A DNA stretch of 64,000 bases, taken from the NCBI GenBank assembly GCA_036504075.1, contig DASXVX010000052.1:225390-289389 (forward strand), written 5' to 3'. The notes under the pieces are model-generated. The model ran no database searches. It was not told the DNA's origin and saw only the letters and a list, made by a program, of their open reading frames with translations. Source of the DNA: DASXVX01 sp036504075. Lineage in GTDB: Bacteria > Bacillota > Sulfobacillia > Symbiobacteriales > Symbiobacteriaceae. Shown here in pieces: positions 31,295 to 41,323 of the stretch. The position numbers and the translations under genes are program-made. Numbering within the stretch: position 1 is the stretch's first letter; each line of letters starts with the position of its first letter.

Positions 31295-34200
31295 CTACTG
31301 TGGGGACTCGGGCGCTTCCTCAATTACCAGGTGGCAGTTCGTACCGCTGAAGCCGAACGCGCTGACGGCCGCCAGCCGCCGGGCGCCGGGTGCCGGCTCC
31401 CAGGGGATCAGCTTGTCGCTGACGTAGAATGGCGTCCGCTCGAAGTGAATGTGCTCATTCGGGGTGCGGAAGTGGAGCGAGGGCGGAATCTGCTTGTGCT
31501 TCAGGGCAAGCAAAACCTTGATCACGCCGGCAACGCCGGCGGCCATGGTCGCATGCCCGATATTCGTCTTCACGGACCCGATGGCGCAGTACTGCTTCTT
31601 CTGGGTGTAGGCCTCAAACGCATCACGCAACGCCTTGACCTCGATCGGGTCGCCCAGCTTCGTGCCCGTTCCGTGCGCTTCCACATAAGAGATCCGGCTC
31701 GGATCGATGCCTGAACGCCGGTAGACGCCCAGTTCCAACTGCGTCTGCGACTGTGCACTGGGAGCGGTGATCCCGTTGGTCTTGCCGTCCTGGTTGACAC
31801 CCGAGCCCCGGATCACACCGTAGATATGATCCCGATCACGAAGCGCTGCGGCCAGCGGCTTGAGGACCACGACCCCGACGCCTTCGCTAATGGCCGTGCC
31901 GTCCGCATCCTGGTCAAAGGTCTTGCAGCTTCCGGTCGGGGAGAGCATCATCATCTGGCTGGTCTGAATGTGGAGCTCAGGGGTAAGCAGCAGCCGCACC
32001 CCGCCGGCCAGAGCCATGTCGCAATCCCCTGCCCGGATACTGAGACACGCATGGTGGATTGCCACCAGGGAGGATGAACAGGCCGTGTCCATCGCAATGC
32101 TGGGCCCCTTCAGGTTCAGCAGGTAGGAAATGCGAGCAGCCAGGATCGCAGGCGACAGGCCCGTAAAGGCGTCCGCGCTGGTTTCAGCACCGGTGGCACT
32201 CAGTTTGCGGGCGTAGTCACTCTGGGCCGCTCCGACGAAGACACCGCAGCAAACGTTGGACAGGGACTCAGACGAGTAGCCGGCATCCTCCAGCGCGTTC
32301 CAGGCTTCCTCCAGGAAGAGCCGCTGCTGCGGATCCATCGACTCGGCCTCCACCGGGGAGATGTTGAAGAACAGCGGATCGAACTGGTCGACGTCAGCGA
32401 GGAAGCCTCCAACCGGGCAATACGTCTTTCCCGGCGTTCTGGGCGTGGCATCGTAGTATGCATCCGCGTCCCAGCGCTCGCCCGGCACTCGGGTAACGCT
32501 GTCTACACCGTTCCGTAAATTGTGCCAGAACTCTTGGACGCTCCTGGCACCGGGGAACCTCCCGGCCATGCCGATAATCGCGACACCCTCGGGGATGTCC
32601 GGCCTCGCCACCTCCACAGGCTTCACCACTTCCACAGGCTTGCCTAACTCGGCGGGTTGCTTTGGTGCCAGTGGCTTCAGCACCCGCTTCAGGGGAGCAC
32701 GGTCCGGCTCCTGGTGGCGGTTCTCGCCCCCGTCCGACCCGTCCGGCGGCTTGGCAAAGATTTGGAGCGGCTTCGGGCCGACTTCGACCCGGTCTCGGTA
32801 CTGGGCGTATTCCTTCACGTCCAGCCCAATCAGCTTTTGCTTGGGGGGAGGCGCCTCTTCCAGGGTGGCAGCCGCACGGTTGATGTCCCTGACAATCTCC
32901 ACGCCGCTGATCGAGTCGGCGCCCAGGTCCTGAAAGTTCACCCCGGTGTCCAACTCGGCCGGCTCGCGCCCAGCCTCGACCCGGTCCTTGTACTGGGCGT
33001 ACTCCTTTACATCCAGCCCGATCAGCTTCCGCTTTCCGGGCTGAACCACGGGGGTCTCACCGCTCGCACCGGTAGGCAGTTCAACCACCAGAGCATGCGC
33101 GTACACGTGGGCGGCCAGCGCATCGATGTTCGGATGATCGTACAGGGCAACCGCGTCCAAGTTGATCCCAAATGTCCGGTTCACGTCGCGCACAATCTCC
33201 ACACCGCTGATCGAGTCAGCACCAAGGTCCTGGAAGGTAGCACTCAGGTTCAGTTCATCCGATTCAATGTGAAGAATGCGGCCGACGATCCGCTTGATCT
33301 GGAGCTGGACATCCTCCTGCCCCCGCCGTTCCGGGGCGGTCGTACTCGCAACTCTTACCGGTTCACTGCCGCCAGCCTTCCTCACGTGCGCAAACACGTG
33401 GTCCGTCAAGCTGTCCAGGGTGGGGAAGTCATACAGGACGGCTGCCTCCAGCTCGAGGCGGAACTCCTTGTTAATGTGGCGGACCATCTCAATCCCGCTG
33501 ATCGAATCGGCGCCCAGTTCACGGAAGCTCGCTCCCGTCCTGATGTCACCGTCGGTCAAGTGCAGAATCCGGCACACGATCGTAGCAATCCCGGCCCGAA
33601 TCTGCTCCCTATCCACGCTCAGCGAAACAGTGGCGACTGGAGGCTGCTCGGGTGGCGCTGCCTGCGCACCGGCGGAGCGTAAGGCCAGGCGGCTCTTCCC
33701 ACCCGCCGCCTCGGGCTTGGGCACCGTTACGGTGGGCTTCTGCCCGCCCGCGAAGTAGCGCTCAATCCGATGCTTCACTTCGGGATGGGAGAACGTCTCC
33801 AGATGCATGGATGCTTCCCGCTCGATATACCGGGGCAGTTGCTCAAGAATCCGCCCTGCCAGCTCCCGCTTCAGGACCCTCAGGGAATGAATCGGCTTCT
33901 CAGCCAGCATCCTGGCAATCGAGAGTGCTTCGAGAAGTACCTCGGCCCGCTTTCGGAACACAATGGAGGAACCCCGGCCCTTCAGCTCTTCGCCCATGTA
34001 AGTCCGGGCGGTGAACATCATCTCGGTGGCCAGATTGTTGCCCAGCTTCTCCTTGAGCACAAACGTGGCGCCCATGCCTGGGGTGAACCCATACTTCATG
34101 AAGACCGCGCTGTACACGCTTTCTTCGGACATGAGGATGATATCCCCATAGAGTCCGAACAGCAGGCCTCCGCCGGAGGCATGTCCCTGAATAGCCGAAA

Positions 34201-37200
34201 CAACCGGAATCTCTGTTTCCAGGAGCCCTCTGTACAGGAAGGGGACGTCGGTGAAACTGCTCTTCCTGTCGGAGATATCGACCAGTTGCTGCTGGGTACC
34301 GCCCATGCAGAAGACGTTGTCGTACCCGGTCAGGACGATCACCTTGATGTCCGGATTCCGGCGAACCTGGGCGAACCGAGCCTCCAGGCCTGCGATCAGT
34401 TGCTCCGAGAACATGTTCCGGTTCTGCCGGTCCTGCATGGTGAGCAGCGCCACGTTCCCATCGATGATCTGGAGGTCTACCTCATCCCCCTGGTACGCCG
34501 GGGCGTCGACTGGGGCCGACACCTTGGGAACCGCTGCCGGAGCCACGGGCTCCTGATGGCTGCGCAGCCAATACCGCTTGCGGGCAAACGGGTAGGTCGG
34601 TAGGGAGACCCGTCTCGTCTTCCTCCCGGTGTGCAGCGAGCGCCAGTTCACCTCGCACCCGGACACCCACAGTTCCGCCAACCGGGCCAGATCGCCGGCC
34701 TGCACGGCCTGGCGGGCCAAGTCAGCAGGATCCCCTTCGCCCTCTGCCGGGTTCACCGGAGCGCCGTTCCCAGTAAACGTGTCGCCGGTCACTCTGCCTT
34801 CGCTGAAGGCCGACAGCCTCTCCACCACCTCGGAGATGCTCGACGCCAGCACCGCCAAGCGGCACGGCATCGGTTCGCGCCCAACCTGCAGGGTATAGGC
34901 AATGTCCGCCAGTGACAGCATGGCAGCACCGCCCTCCGCGCTGCCGATGCAGCCCTGCAAGACGGTTCCGTAGGTACTCAGGAGATGGGCCGCCAGGGCA
35001 TGAATGGTCGGGTACTGCGACACCGCCGCAGCGGTGACTGGAATGCTGAACCGTTCACTGACCCTGGCCGCAAAGTTTGCAAGGGTCATGGCATCCATGT
35101 CGTAGTCAGCAAAGTTCTCCTTCGCATCGATATGCTCAACATCCACGTTGATCAGGCACGCCAGAATTCCGGCTGCCTCGTTCTGGGTCAGGCGCAGTAG
35201 TTCACCGTCGTCCAGCCGGTCACCGGGTAGGCAGGTGCGCTGCATGAAGTCACCCAATGTGGCAGCGTATTCCTTCAGCCGCTCTTCTGTCCTGGCAGAC
35301 AGGACCATGACCTGCCGCCCGCCTTCCCGTCGTGCTGCGGGGGCCGCCGGCGGTTCAAACTCCTCAAGAATCAGGTGGGCATTGGCGCCGCCGGCACCGA
35401 AGGCGCTGATTCCGGCACGCCGGGGATAGGTCTTGGTCTGACCATTCTCAACGACCACCGGCTTGCGCCACTCGCTGAGCTGGCACTGCACATAGAACGG
35501 CGAGTCCTCAAAGCGAATGTTCGGGTTCAGCGTGTCCGCGTGGATGGAGGGCACGAGTGTCCTGTGCCTCATCTGCAGCAGGACCTTCGTCACACCGGCA
35601 ATCCCTGCGGCCGCTTCCAGGTGGCCGATATTGGACTTTACCGCCCCGAGCGCACAGCGCTGCCCGCCCTTCCCGGCGGGTCCGAACGCTCTGACCAATC
35701 CGCGCACCTCAATGGGATCGCCAAGCGAGGTGCCCGTCCCGTGGGCCTCTACATAGCTGATGGTCTCGGGAGCCACACCCGCTTGCTTCAGGGCGCCGGT
35801 AATCACATCACCCTGGGCGTTCGGATTGGGAACCGTGTACCCGTTCGTCCTTCCGCCATGGTTAATGGCACTACCCTTGATAACCCCGTAAATCTGGTTC
35901 CCGTCGGCCACGGCCTTGTCCAGGGGTTTGAGCAGCACCGCCCCGACACCCTCGCCCGGCACGTACCCGTCGCCACCTGCGCCAAAGCTGCGGCACCGTC
36001 CGTCGGTGGCAGCGAACTTCCCCTGGCTCAGAATCAGGTACTTGCTGGGGTGAATGGTCAGGTTCACGCCGCCGGCCAGAGCCATGTCCGACTCGCCCCT
36101 CCGGATGCTCTCGCAGGCCAGATGAATGCTGGTCAGGGACGACGAACACATCGTATCGAGCGCCAGGCTGGGCCCGGTGAGGTTGAAGCAGTAGGAGACG
36201 CGGTTGGCGATGGCAGCCGGTGTCGAACCGATGCTGATCGGATTCCCCTTCATTTGCTCCTGCAACGCCCAGAGTTGGTAGTGCTCGTACATCACGCCGA
36301 CAAACACGCCGACCTTCTGCTGCGACAGCTCACTGCGGGCATACCCGGCGTCTTCGAAGGCCTGCCAGGCAACCTCGAGGAAGAGTCGCTCCTGCGGGTC
36401 CATCAGTTCGGCTTCCCGGGGCGCGATGCTAAACAGCAGCGGGTCGAACATGCTCACGTCGTCGATGAAACCGCCCCACTTGGTGTAGGACTTACCGGCC
36501 CGGTCCTTGTCGGGGTCATAGTATTCCGAGTGATCCCAGCGGTCGCCGGGAACCTCCGTAATGCAGTCCAGCCCGTTCTTGAGATTCTCCCAGAACTGCT
36601 CCAGGGTACCCGCCTTTGGGTATCGACCGCTCAACCCGATGATCGCAATGTCGCGGCTGCGGGCCTCCGGGGCCTCCAGACGGTCGGCCTGCAGTACGGC
36701 GGGCTGGTCCTGCACCGCGGGCTGGACCTGGCGATGCCGGTGGGCGACCTTATCCTTGTGATGGGCCACGAAGTAGGCTGCTAGGTCACGGATCGTGCGG
36801 TACTCGAACAGCAGCGTCTTGGAAAGCTCTCCGTACTGGTCCTCCAGTTCGCTGTTGATGCTGACAGTGAGGATGGAGTCTATGCCAAACGAATCAAAGG
36901 GCTGGTCTGCCTTCAGCGCGCTGACAGAAAGCCCCGTCGCCTTGGCGAAGATCGCCTGCAGGTGGCGCTCGATCTCCCGGTACAGCACCGTGTCATCTGC
37001 ACCGGCAGGCCCGGCCTCTTCACCGCTGCCCTTGGCCTTAGCCAGGATAGCCAGGCGAATTTTGTCCGGTTCTCCCTGCACCACCGCCAGGTGCGGGGCA
37101 TCCGCTCCCAGGGCACACATGAAGGCATCAATCCCATGGCTGGTGTCCAGGGGCGCCATCCCAAGCCGGTTCTTCAGCCAGCGGGCGGTCTCGTCGGTCA

Positions 37201-40200
37201 CGCGCATGCCGCCCTCTTTCCAGAGCGGCCAGTTAACCGCCACCGTCTTACCACGGCGCTCGCCGTCCTGCCGCCGTTGCTCGCGAAGCTCAGCGAAGTG
37301 ATCCAGGAAGCTGTTGGCGTAGGCATAGTCGCACTGTCCGACGTTGCCCACAACGGACGCCATCGCCGAGAACAGCATGAAGAAGTCCAGCGGCTCATCC
37401 TTGGTGGCCTGGTCAAGCGCCAGACAGGCGGACACCTTGGGCGCCAGGACCGCTTTCACCTCGTCAGCGGTCTTGTGCATAAGGAAGGAATCCCGTACAA
37501 CACCGGCGCTGTGAATAATGCCGTTGAGTGCACCAAACCGGGCCTTGGTCTCGTGAATCACCCGCTGTACCTGCTGCAGGTCGGACATATCCGCCGTGAG
37601 ATAGACGACCTCCGCCCCATGCTCCTCAAGTTCACGAATCTGGAGCAGCTTCTCGCCGGACAAGGCCGACCGCCCCACCAGGACCAACCGGGCATCCACC
37701 TGCTGCGCCAAGTATCTGGCAAAGATCAGGCCCAGGCCGCCGGCACCGCCCGTGAGCAGGTAAACGCCCCTGTGCCGGAGCGACATAGCATGTCCCGCAC
37801 CGGGTGCGACGGGGCGATACTCGGAGAAGACTTTCAGGTACCGCTGATTGCCCTCATGGCGCACCTCCAGCGCGTCAAACCCTGCTGCCAGCTCGCCGAC
37901 GACCGCCGAAGCGATCTGAGCAGGTACTGTCTGCCCCGGCGTAGCAGTGACCTGCACCACCTTGCACAGGAAGCTCGGGTTTTCGACTTTCAGTGCCCTG
38001 GCAAATCCGGCCACCGCCGCATGCTGCGGAACGGTCCTTCCAGCGGCGGTCTCGTAAACGTACAGCAGGTCTACCTTCTTCAACTTTTCCTGCATGAGCG
38101 CCTGTGTCAGGTACATGAGAGGCAACAATGCCGATTCGGAGGCCTCCCCACCGCCTGACCCGACGAAAGTGTCCGCAAGGAGCAGAACGGTCTCGGGGAG
38201 CTGACCGGCCTGCCGGAGCGTCTGAAGCAACTGGGTATAATCGTCCGGTCGGTTCGGGCGAACCGTGAAGGAGCGGCCGTCCACCTGCCGATACGCCTCG
38301 CCGGGCTGGACAACCTGCAGGTTGAATCCCGCACCGGCCAACCTCTGGCCTACCAGGGTCAGCGGTTGCCCTGCCCCACAGACCAGCATGGACCCACTCC
38401 GGTGAGGAAACGCCAGCTCAGCCACATTGCCGCCGACTGTCCAGCCACTTCGGAAGTACAGGACATCCTCAGGCATGGACGGGGCCGTCGTATCCGCTGC
38501 GGGCAATATGGCGTAGGGCCGGATTGCGTACCCGTTCACACCGACCAGCACTCGGCCGGCTTCGTCTGTCAGCCTGATATTGAACGTGTGCCCCTTGCCG
38601 GCCCTGGGATCGCCAACCAGTGTGACGTGCGCATAGCACTTCTCCGGCAACGTGCCGCGAAGCTCCAGTTCGCCTATGGCATATGGCACGTACGTGACAG
38701 CGGAGTCGCCCAGCGCAATGCGCCGGACCCCCAGCACGGTCTGCAGAGCCCCGTCCAGGATTGTGGGGTGAAGCACGAACCCGGCGTCTTCTCGGTGCAG
38801 GGCGACCGGCAGCCGAATGGAAGCCAGCGCCTCATCCTCACCGCTATACACGTCCTCCAGGCACTGGAACGCCGGGCCGTACTCGACTCCGAGCGACCGA
38901 TACACCTGGTAACACTCTGAGCCGGCCAGGCGTACCTGGCAGCGCTGTCTGACCGCCTCCAGGTCGATTCGTTCTTCGGGGTAAGCGGTCTCCGTCTCCC
39001 CTGAAAAGGTGACCTTCCCGCGGCAATGCTTGATCAGCCCGGCACTGGACCCTGAGGCGATCTGAAAACCGGCACCGTCGGGGTCGTTCGGGGTCAGGCT
39101 GATCTGGATCTGCAGCGGATGCTCGCACATCACCACAGGCCGCATCCAGACCACCGATTTCAACTTGGCTACTTTCCGTTCAGCGGCCAGTTCCGCCGCT
39201 GCCCGTGCCATTTCAACCAAACTCGCTCCCGGAGCCATCTTCGCGCCGCGCACCACATGGTCAGTCAGGAAGAACTCGCTTCCCAGCAACTCCGTGGCGA
39301 ACTTCTGCTCTCGGAAGGTCGACCGGTTCTCGTGGACGAGCGGGTGAAGCTTCCTGACAGGCATTCCCTTGCCGTTGGCACAGCTCTCACCGCCGGACAG
39401 CCAGAGGCGGGTCCGCGCGAACGGATAGGTCGGCAGGGGAATCCGGCGGTACTGCATGGGGGGCAGCAGTTCCTTCCACCGCAATGCCTCGCCCCGTATG
39501 TACCGCTCAGCCAGATCCGAAAGCCTGGCGTCCCTCGAAGCGGACACACCGGGAGCAACTCCCTGACCACCGGTCCTGTACACGTTGGCGACGGGTTCCT
39601 TACGCAGGAGCTGTCTCACCGTGCGATTCAGGTCTTCCAGGTCCGTCACAACCATGGCGCAACGAAAGGGGAAATGAGCCCGGCCGACGGATAATGTGTA
39701 GGCAATATCCTCTAGCGAGTAGGCGGAGCCGGCAGCTTCCAGCCACGCGCCCAGGTCTGCGATCCGCTGTTCCAGGGCCTCTTCCGTCCTGGCCGAGAGC
39801 GGCACGAGGGACTGTGGCGACCTCGGTGCCGAGAGCCGGTGTCTGACCGGCGCCCCCCCGACTACGAGGTGACAGTTGCTCCCGCTCAGGCCGAACGCGC
39901 TGACGGCAGCCAGCCGGGGCTTATCCCCCTCAGGGGTCCAGTCCCGGGCCTCGGTGTTCACGTAGAACGGGCTGTTGTCGAAGTCGATATGCTCGTTGGC
40001 GCGCTTGTAGTGCACGGAGGGGACCAGCTTCCGGTGGTGGAGGCACAGCAGCACCTTGATCAGACTGGCGACCCCTGCAGCGGCGAGCGCATGCCCGATG
40101 TTCGACTTGACCGAACCGATGGCGCAGAACTGCCGCTTACCGGTGTGCTGCCGGAAGGCTCTGGTCAGCGCCGAGACTTCAATGGGATCGCCCAGCTTCG

Positions 40201-41323
40201 TCCCGGTGCCATGGGCCTCCACATAGGTAATGTCGGCCGGATTGACGTTGTACCGGTCATAGACCTCCGTCACCAACCCGGTCTGGGAATTGGCGGACGG
40301 TGCGGTCAACCCGTTCGTTTTGCCGTCCTGGTTGATTCCCCAGCCCTTGATCACGCCGTAGATGGTGTCGCCATCCTCCAGCGCCCGGGCCAGGGGCTTG
40401 AGCACGACGACACCCACTCCCTCGCTCGGCACAAAGCCGTCGGCGTCCTGATCGAACGTCTTGCACCGGCCGCTCCGGGAAAGCATGCCACCCTTGCTCG
40501 TGGTGATGTGCATTTCGGGCGTTGAGAAGGTGCAGACGCCGCCGGCCAACACCATGTCGCTCTCACCGCTGACGATGCTCTGACACCCCTGGTGGATCGC
40601 CACCAATGACGAGGAACATGCGGTGTCGACCGCAATGTTGGGCCCGGTCAGATTAAGGAAATACGAGATGCGGGCTGACAGAATCGAGTTCGCGGAGCCC
40701 AGCAGGAAGTGGCTGTCCAGGGTGGCCCCGCTGGACCGAACCACATTCCGATAGTCGCCGCTGCCAACTCCGACAAACACACCGCACTTTCGGCCGGACA
40801 GCTCTTCCGGTGAGTACCCGACGCTCTCCAGGGCCTTCCACGCCTCTTCCAGGAACAGGCGCTGCTGCGGGTCCATCAGTTCGGCTTCCTTGGGCGTGAT
40901 TCCAAAGAAGAGCGGGTCAAACTCGTCAATACCTGACAGCAGCCCGCTCCACTTGCAGTAGCTCTTGTTGGGTGCCTTGATGTCCGGATCGTAGAACTCG
41001 GACATCTTCCACCGGGATTCCGGCACTTCCACTACGCTGTCGACGCCGCCCACCAGGTTCCGCCAGTACTCGTCCAGATTCTGCGCACCGGGGAACCGGC
41101 CCGCCATGCCGATCACCGCGATATCGGTCGGCACGGCCTTCGTGTCAGAAGACGGACCGTGCGGCCGTGGCGGCTCCGGTTCCACTGCCTGCTCAACAGG
41201 TCTGCTCTCCGGGCGTTCTGGGGAAACCCACAGCTGCTGAAGGAGCTTGAATCCTTCCTCAGGACTGATGCGCTTCTCGCGGATCATCTGGAGCAGCGTC
41301 CTGCGGTCTACCACTCCACTCAT
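31295..41323 (-). CDS. Trans-AT polyketide synthase PKS2: KS4-DH-KR-ACP-KS5(LINKS)-ECH-ACP-ACP-ACP fragment-KS6
   Basis: 3342 residues. ATG at 41323 overlaps the PKS1 stop as ATGA and is preceded by GGGGGAG. Order: docking segment (1-33); KS4 (DTACSSS about 235, EAHGTGT, KSNIGH); DH (HVVRGAKMAP about 688, DGALQ about 856); KR (TGGAGGLG about 1188, Tyr about 1332); ACP (FGIDSIL, about 1482); KS5 (DTMCSSS about 1723); Ser-less ACP-like insert (YDMDAMT, about 2076); ECH (about 2283-2523, HASGGGLLFG); two ACPs with LGADSISG(I/V)E (about 2604 and 2701); a shortened ACP core with the same motif (about 2801); and KS6 (about 2913-3340), after which the protein stops. KS4-DH-KR gives an enoyl unit and KS5-ECH-ACPs a second beta-branch. 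The KS6 flanking region and its DH-KR-ACP are on PKS3, across a 110-bp gap holding a hairpin. Confidence 0.95.
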   Translation of the reverse strand: MSGVVDRRTLLQMIREKRISPEEGFKLLQQLWVSPERPESRPVEQAVEPEPPRPHGPSSDTKAVPTDIAVIGMAGRFPGAQNLDEYWRNLVGGVDSVVEVPESRWKMSEFYDPDIKAPNKSYCKWSGLLSGIDEFDPLFFGITPKEAELMDPQQRLFLEEAWKALESVGYSPEELSGRKCGVFVGVGSGDYRNVVRSSGATLDSHFLLGSANSILSARISYFLNLTGPNIAVDTACSSSLVAIHQGCQSIVSGESDMVLAGGVCTFSTPEMHITTSKGGMLSRSGRCKTFDQDADGFVPSEGVGVVVLKPLARALEDGDTIYGVIKGWGINQDGKTNGLTAPSANSQTGLVTEVYDRYNVNPADITYVEAHGTGTKLGDPIEVSALTRAFRQHTGKRQFCAIGSVKSNIGHALAAAGVASLIKVLLCLHHRKLVPSVHYKRANEHIDFDNSPFYVNTEARDWTPEGDKPRLAAVSAFGLSGSNCHLVVGGAPVRHRLSAPRSPQSLVPLSARTEEALEQRIADLGAWLEAAGSAYSLEDIAYTLSVGRAHFPFRCAMVVTDLEDLNRTVRQLLRKEPVANVYRTGGQGVAPGVSASRDARLSDLAERYIRGEALRWKELLPPMQYRRIPLPTYPFARTRLWLSGGESCANGKGMPVRKLHPLVHENRSTFREQKFATELLGSEFFLTDHVVRGAKMAPGASLVEMARAAAELAAERKVAKLKSVVWMRPVVMCEHPLQIQISLTPNDPDGAGFQIASGSSAGLIKHCRGKVTFSGETETAYPEERIDLEAVRQRCQVRLAGSECYQVYRSLGVEYGPAFQCLEDVYSGEDEALASIRLPVALHREDAGFVLHPTILDGALQTVLGVRRIALGDSAVTYVPYAIGELELRGTLPEKCYAHVTLVGDPRAGKGHTFNIRLTDEAGRVLVGVNGYAIRPYAILPAADTTAPSMPEDVLYFRSGWTVGGNVAELAFPHRSGSMLVCGAGQPLTLVGQRLAGAGFNLQVVQPGEAYRQVDGRSFTVRPNRPDDYTQLLQTLRQAGQLPETVLLLADTFVGSGGGEASESALLPLMYLTQALMQEKLKKVDLLYVYETAAGRTVPQHAAVAGFARALKVENPSFLCKVVQVTATPGQTVPAQIASAVVGELAAGFDALEVRHEGNQRYLKVFSEYRPVAPGAGHAMSLRHRGVYLLTGGAGGLGLIFARYLAQQVDARLVLVGRSALSGEKLLQIRELEEHGAEVVYLTADMSDLQQVQRVIHETKARFGALNGIIHSAGVVRDSFLMHKTADEVKAVLAPKVSACLALDQATKDEPLDFFMLFSAMASVVGNVGQCDYAYANSFLDHFAELREQRRQDGERRGKTVAVNWPLWKEGGMRVTDETARWLKNRLGMAPLDTSHGIDAFMCALGADAPHLAVVQGEPDKIRLAILAKAKGSGEEAGPAGADDTVLYREIERHLQAIFAKATGLSVSALKADQPFDSFGIDSILTVSINSELEDQYGELSKTLLFEYRTIRDLAAYFVAHHKDKVAHRHRQVQPAVQDQPAVLQADRLEAPEARSRDIAIIGLSGRYPKAGTLEQFWENLKNGLDCITEVPGDRWDHSEYYDPDKDRAGKSYTKWGGFIDDVSMFDPLLFSIAPREAELMDPQERLFLEVAWQAFEDAGYARSELSQQKVGVFVGVMYEHYQLWALQEQMKGNPISIGSTPAAIANRVSYCFNLTGPSLALDTMCSSSLTSIHLACESIRRGESDMALAGGVNLTIHPSKYLILSQGKFAATDGRCRSFGAGGDGYVPGEGVGAVLLKPLDKAVADGNQIYGVIKGSAINHGGRTNGYTVPNPNAQGDVITGALKQAGVAPETISYVEAHGTGTSLGDPIEVRGLVRAFGPAGKGGQRCALGAVKSNIGHLEAAAGIAGVTKVLLQMRHRTLVPSIHADTLNPNIRFEDSPFYVQCQLSEWRKPVVVENGQTKTYPRRAGISAFGAGGANAHLILEEFEPPAAPAARREGGRQVMVLSARTEERLKEYAATLGDFMQRTCLPGDRLDDGELLRLTQNEAAGILACLINVDVEHIDAKENFADYDMDAMTLANFAARVSERFSIPVTAAAVSQYPTIHALAAHLLSTYGTVLQGCIGSAEGGAAMLSLADIAYTLQVGREPMPCRLAVLASSISEVVERLSAFSEGRVTGDTFTGNGAPVNPAEGEGDPADLARQAVQAGDLARLAELWVSGCEVNWRSLHTGRKTRRVSLPTYPFARKRYWLRSHQEPVAPAAVPKVSAPVDAPAYQGDEVDLQIIDGNVALLTMQDRQNRNMFSEQLIAGLEARFAQVRRNPDIKVIVLTGYDNVFCMGGTQQQLVDISDRKSSFTDVPFLYRGLLETEIPVVSAIQGHASGGGLLFGLYGDIILMSEESVYSAVFMKYGFTPGMGATFVLKEKLGNNLATEMMFTARTYMGEELKGRGSSIVFRKRAEVLLEALSIARMLAEKPIHSLRVLKRELAGRILEQLPRYIEREASMHLETFSHPEVKHRIERYFAGGQKPTVTVPKPEAAGGKSRLALRSAGAQAAPPEQPPVATVSLSVDREQIRAGIATIVCRILHLTDGDIRTGASFRELGADSISGIEMVRHINKEFRLELEAAVLYDFPTLDSLTDHVFAHVRKAGGSEPVRVASTTAPERRGQEDVQLQIKRIVGRILHIESDELNLSATFQDLGADSISGVEIVRDVNRTFGINLDAVALYDHPNIDALAAHVYAHALVVELPTGASGETPVVQPGKRKLIGLDVKEYAQYKDRVEAGREPAELDTGVNFQDLGADSISGVEIVRDINRAAATLEEAPPPKQKLIGLDVKEYAQYRDRVEVGPKPLQIFAKPPDGSDGGENRHQEPDRAPLKRVLKPLAPKQPAELGKPVEVVKPVEVARPDIPEGVAIIGMAGRFPGARSVQEFWHNLRNGVDSVTRVPGERWDADAYYDATPRTPGKTYCPVGGFLADVDQFDPLFFNISPVEAESMDPQQRLFLEEAWNALEDAGYSSESLSNVCCGVFVGAAQSDYARKLSATGAETSADAFTGLSPAILAARISYLLNLKGPSIAMDTACSSSLVAIHHACLSIRAGDCDMALAGGVRLLLTPELHIQTSQMMMLSPTGSCKTFDQDADGTAISEGVGVVVLKPLAAALRDRDHIYGVIRGSGVNQDGKTNGITAPSAQSQTQLELGVYRRSGIDPSRISYVEAHGTGTKLGDPIEVKALRDAFEAYTQKKQYCAIGSVKTNIGHATMAAGVAGVIKVLLALKHKQIPPSLHFRTPNEHIHFERTPFYVSDKLIPWEPAPGARRLAAVSAFGFSGTNCHLVIEEAPESPQ
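32785..33247 (-). repeat. Partial tandem duplication of an ACP-plus-linker coding unit in PKS2
   Basis: Two related coding units lie head to tail. The upstream unit (about 33247 to 32977) encodes a full ACP core (LGADSISGVEIVRDVN, helix III) and then the linker KLIGLDVKEYAQYKDRVE. The downstream unit (about 32947 to 32785) repeats LGADSISGVEIVRDIN, skips the rest of the ACP, and rejoins at KLIGLDVKEYAQYRDRVE. The DNA of both segments is clearly similar, with scattered third-base changes. An older duplication followed by internal deletion is the simplest reading. Confidence 0.8.
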
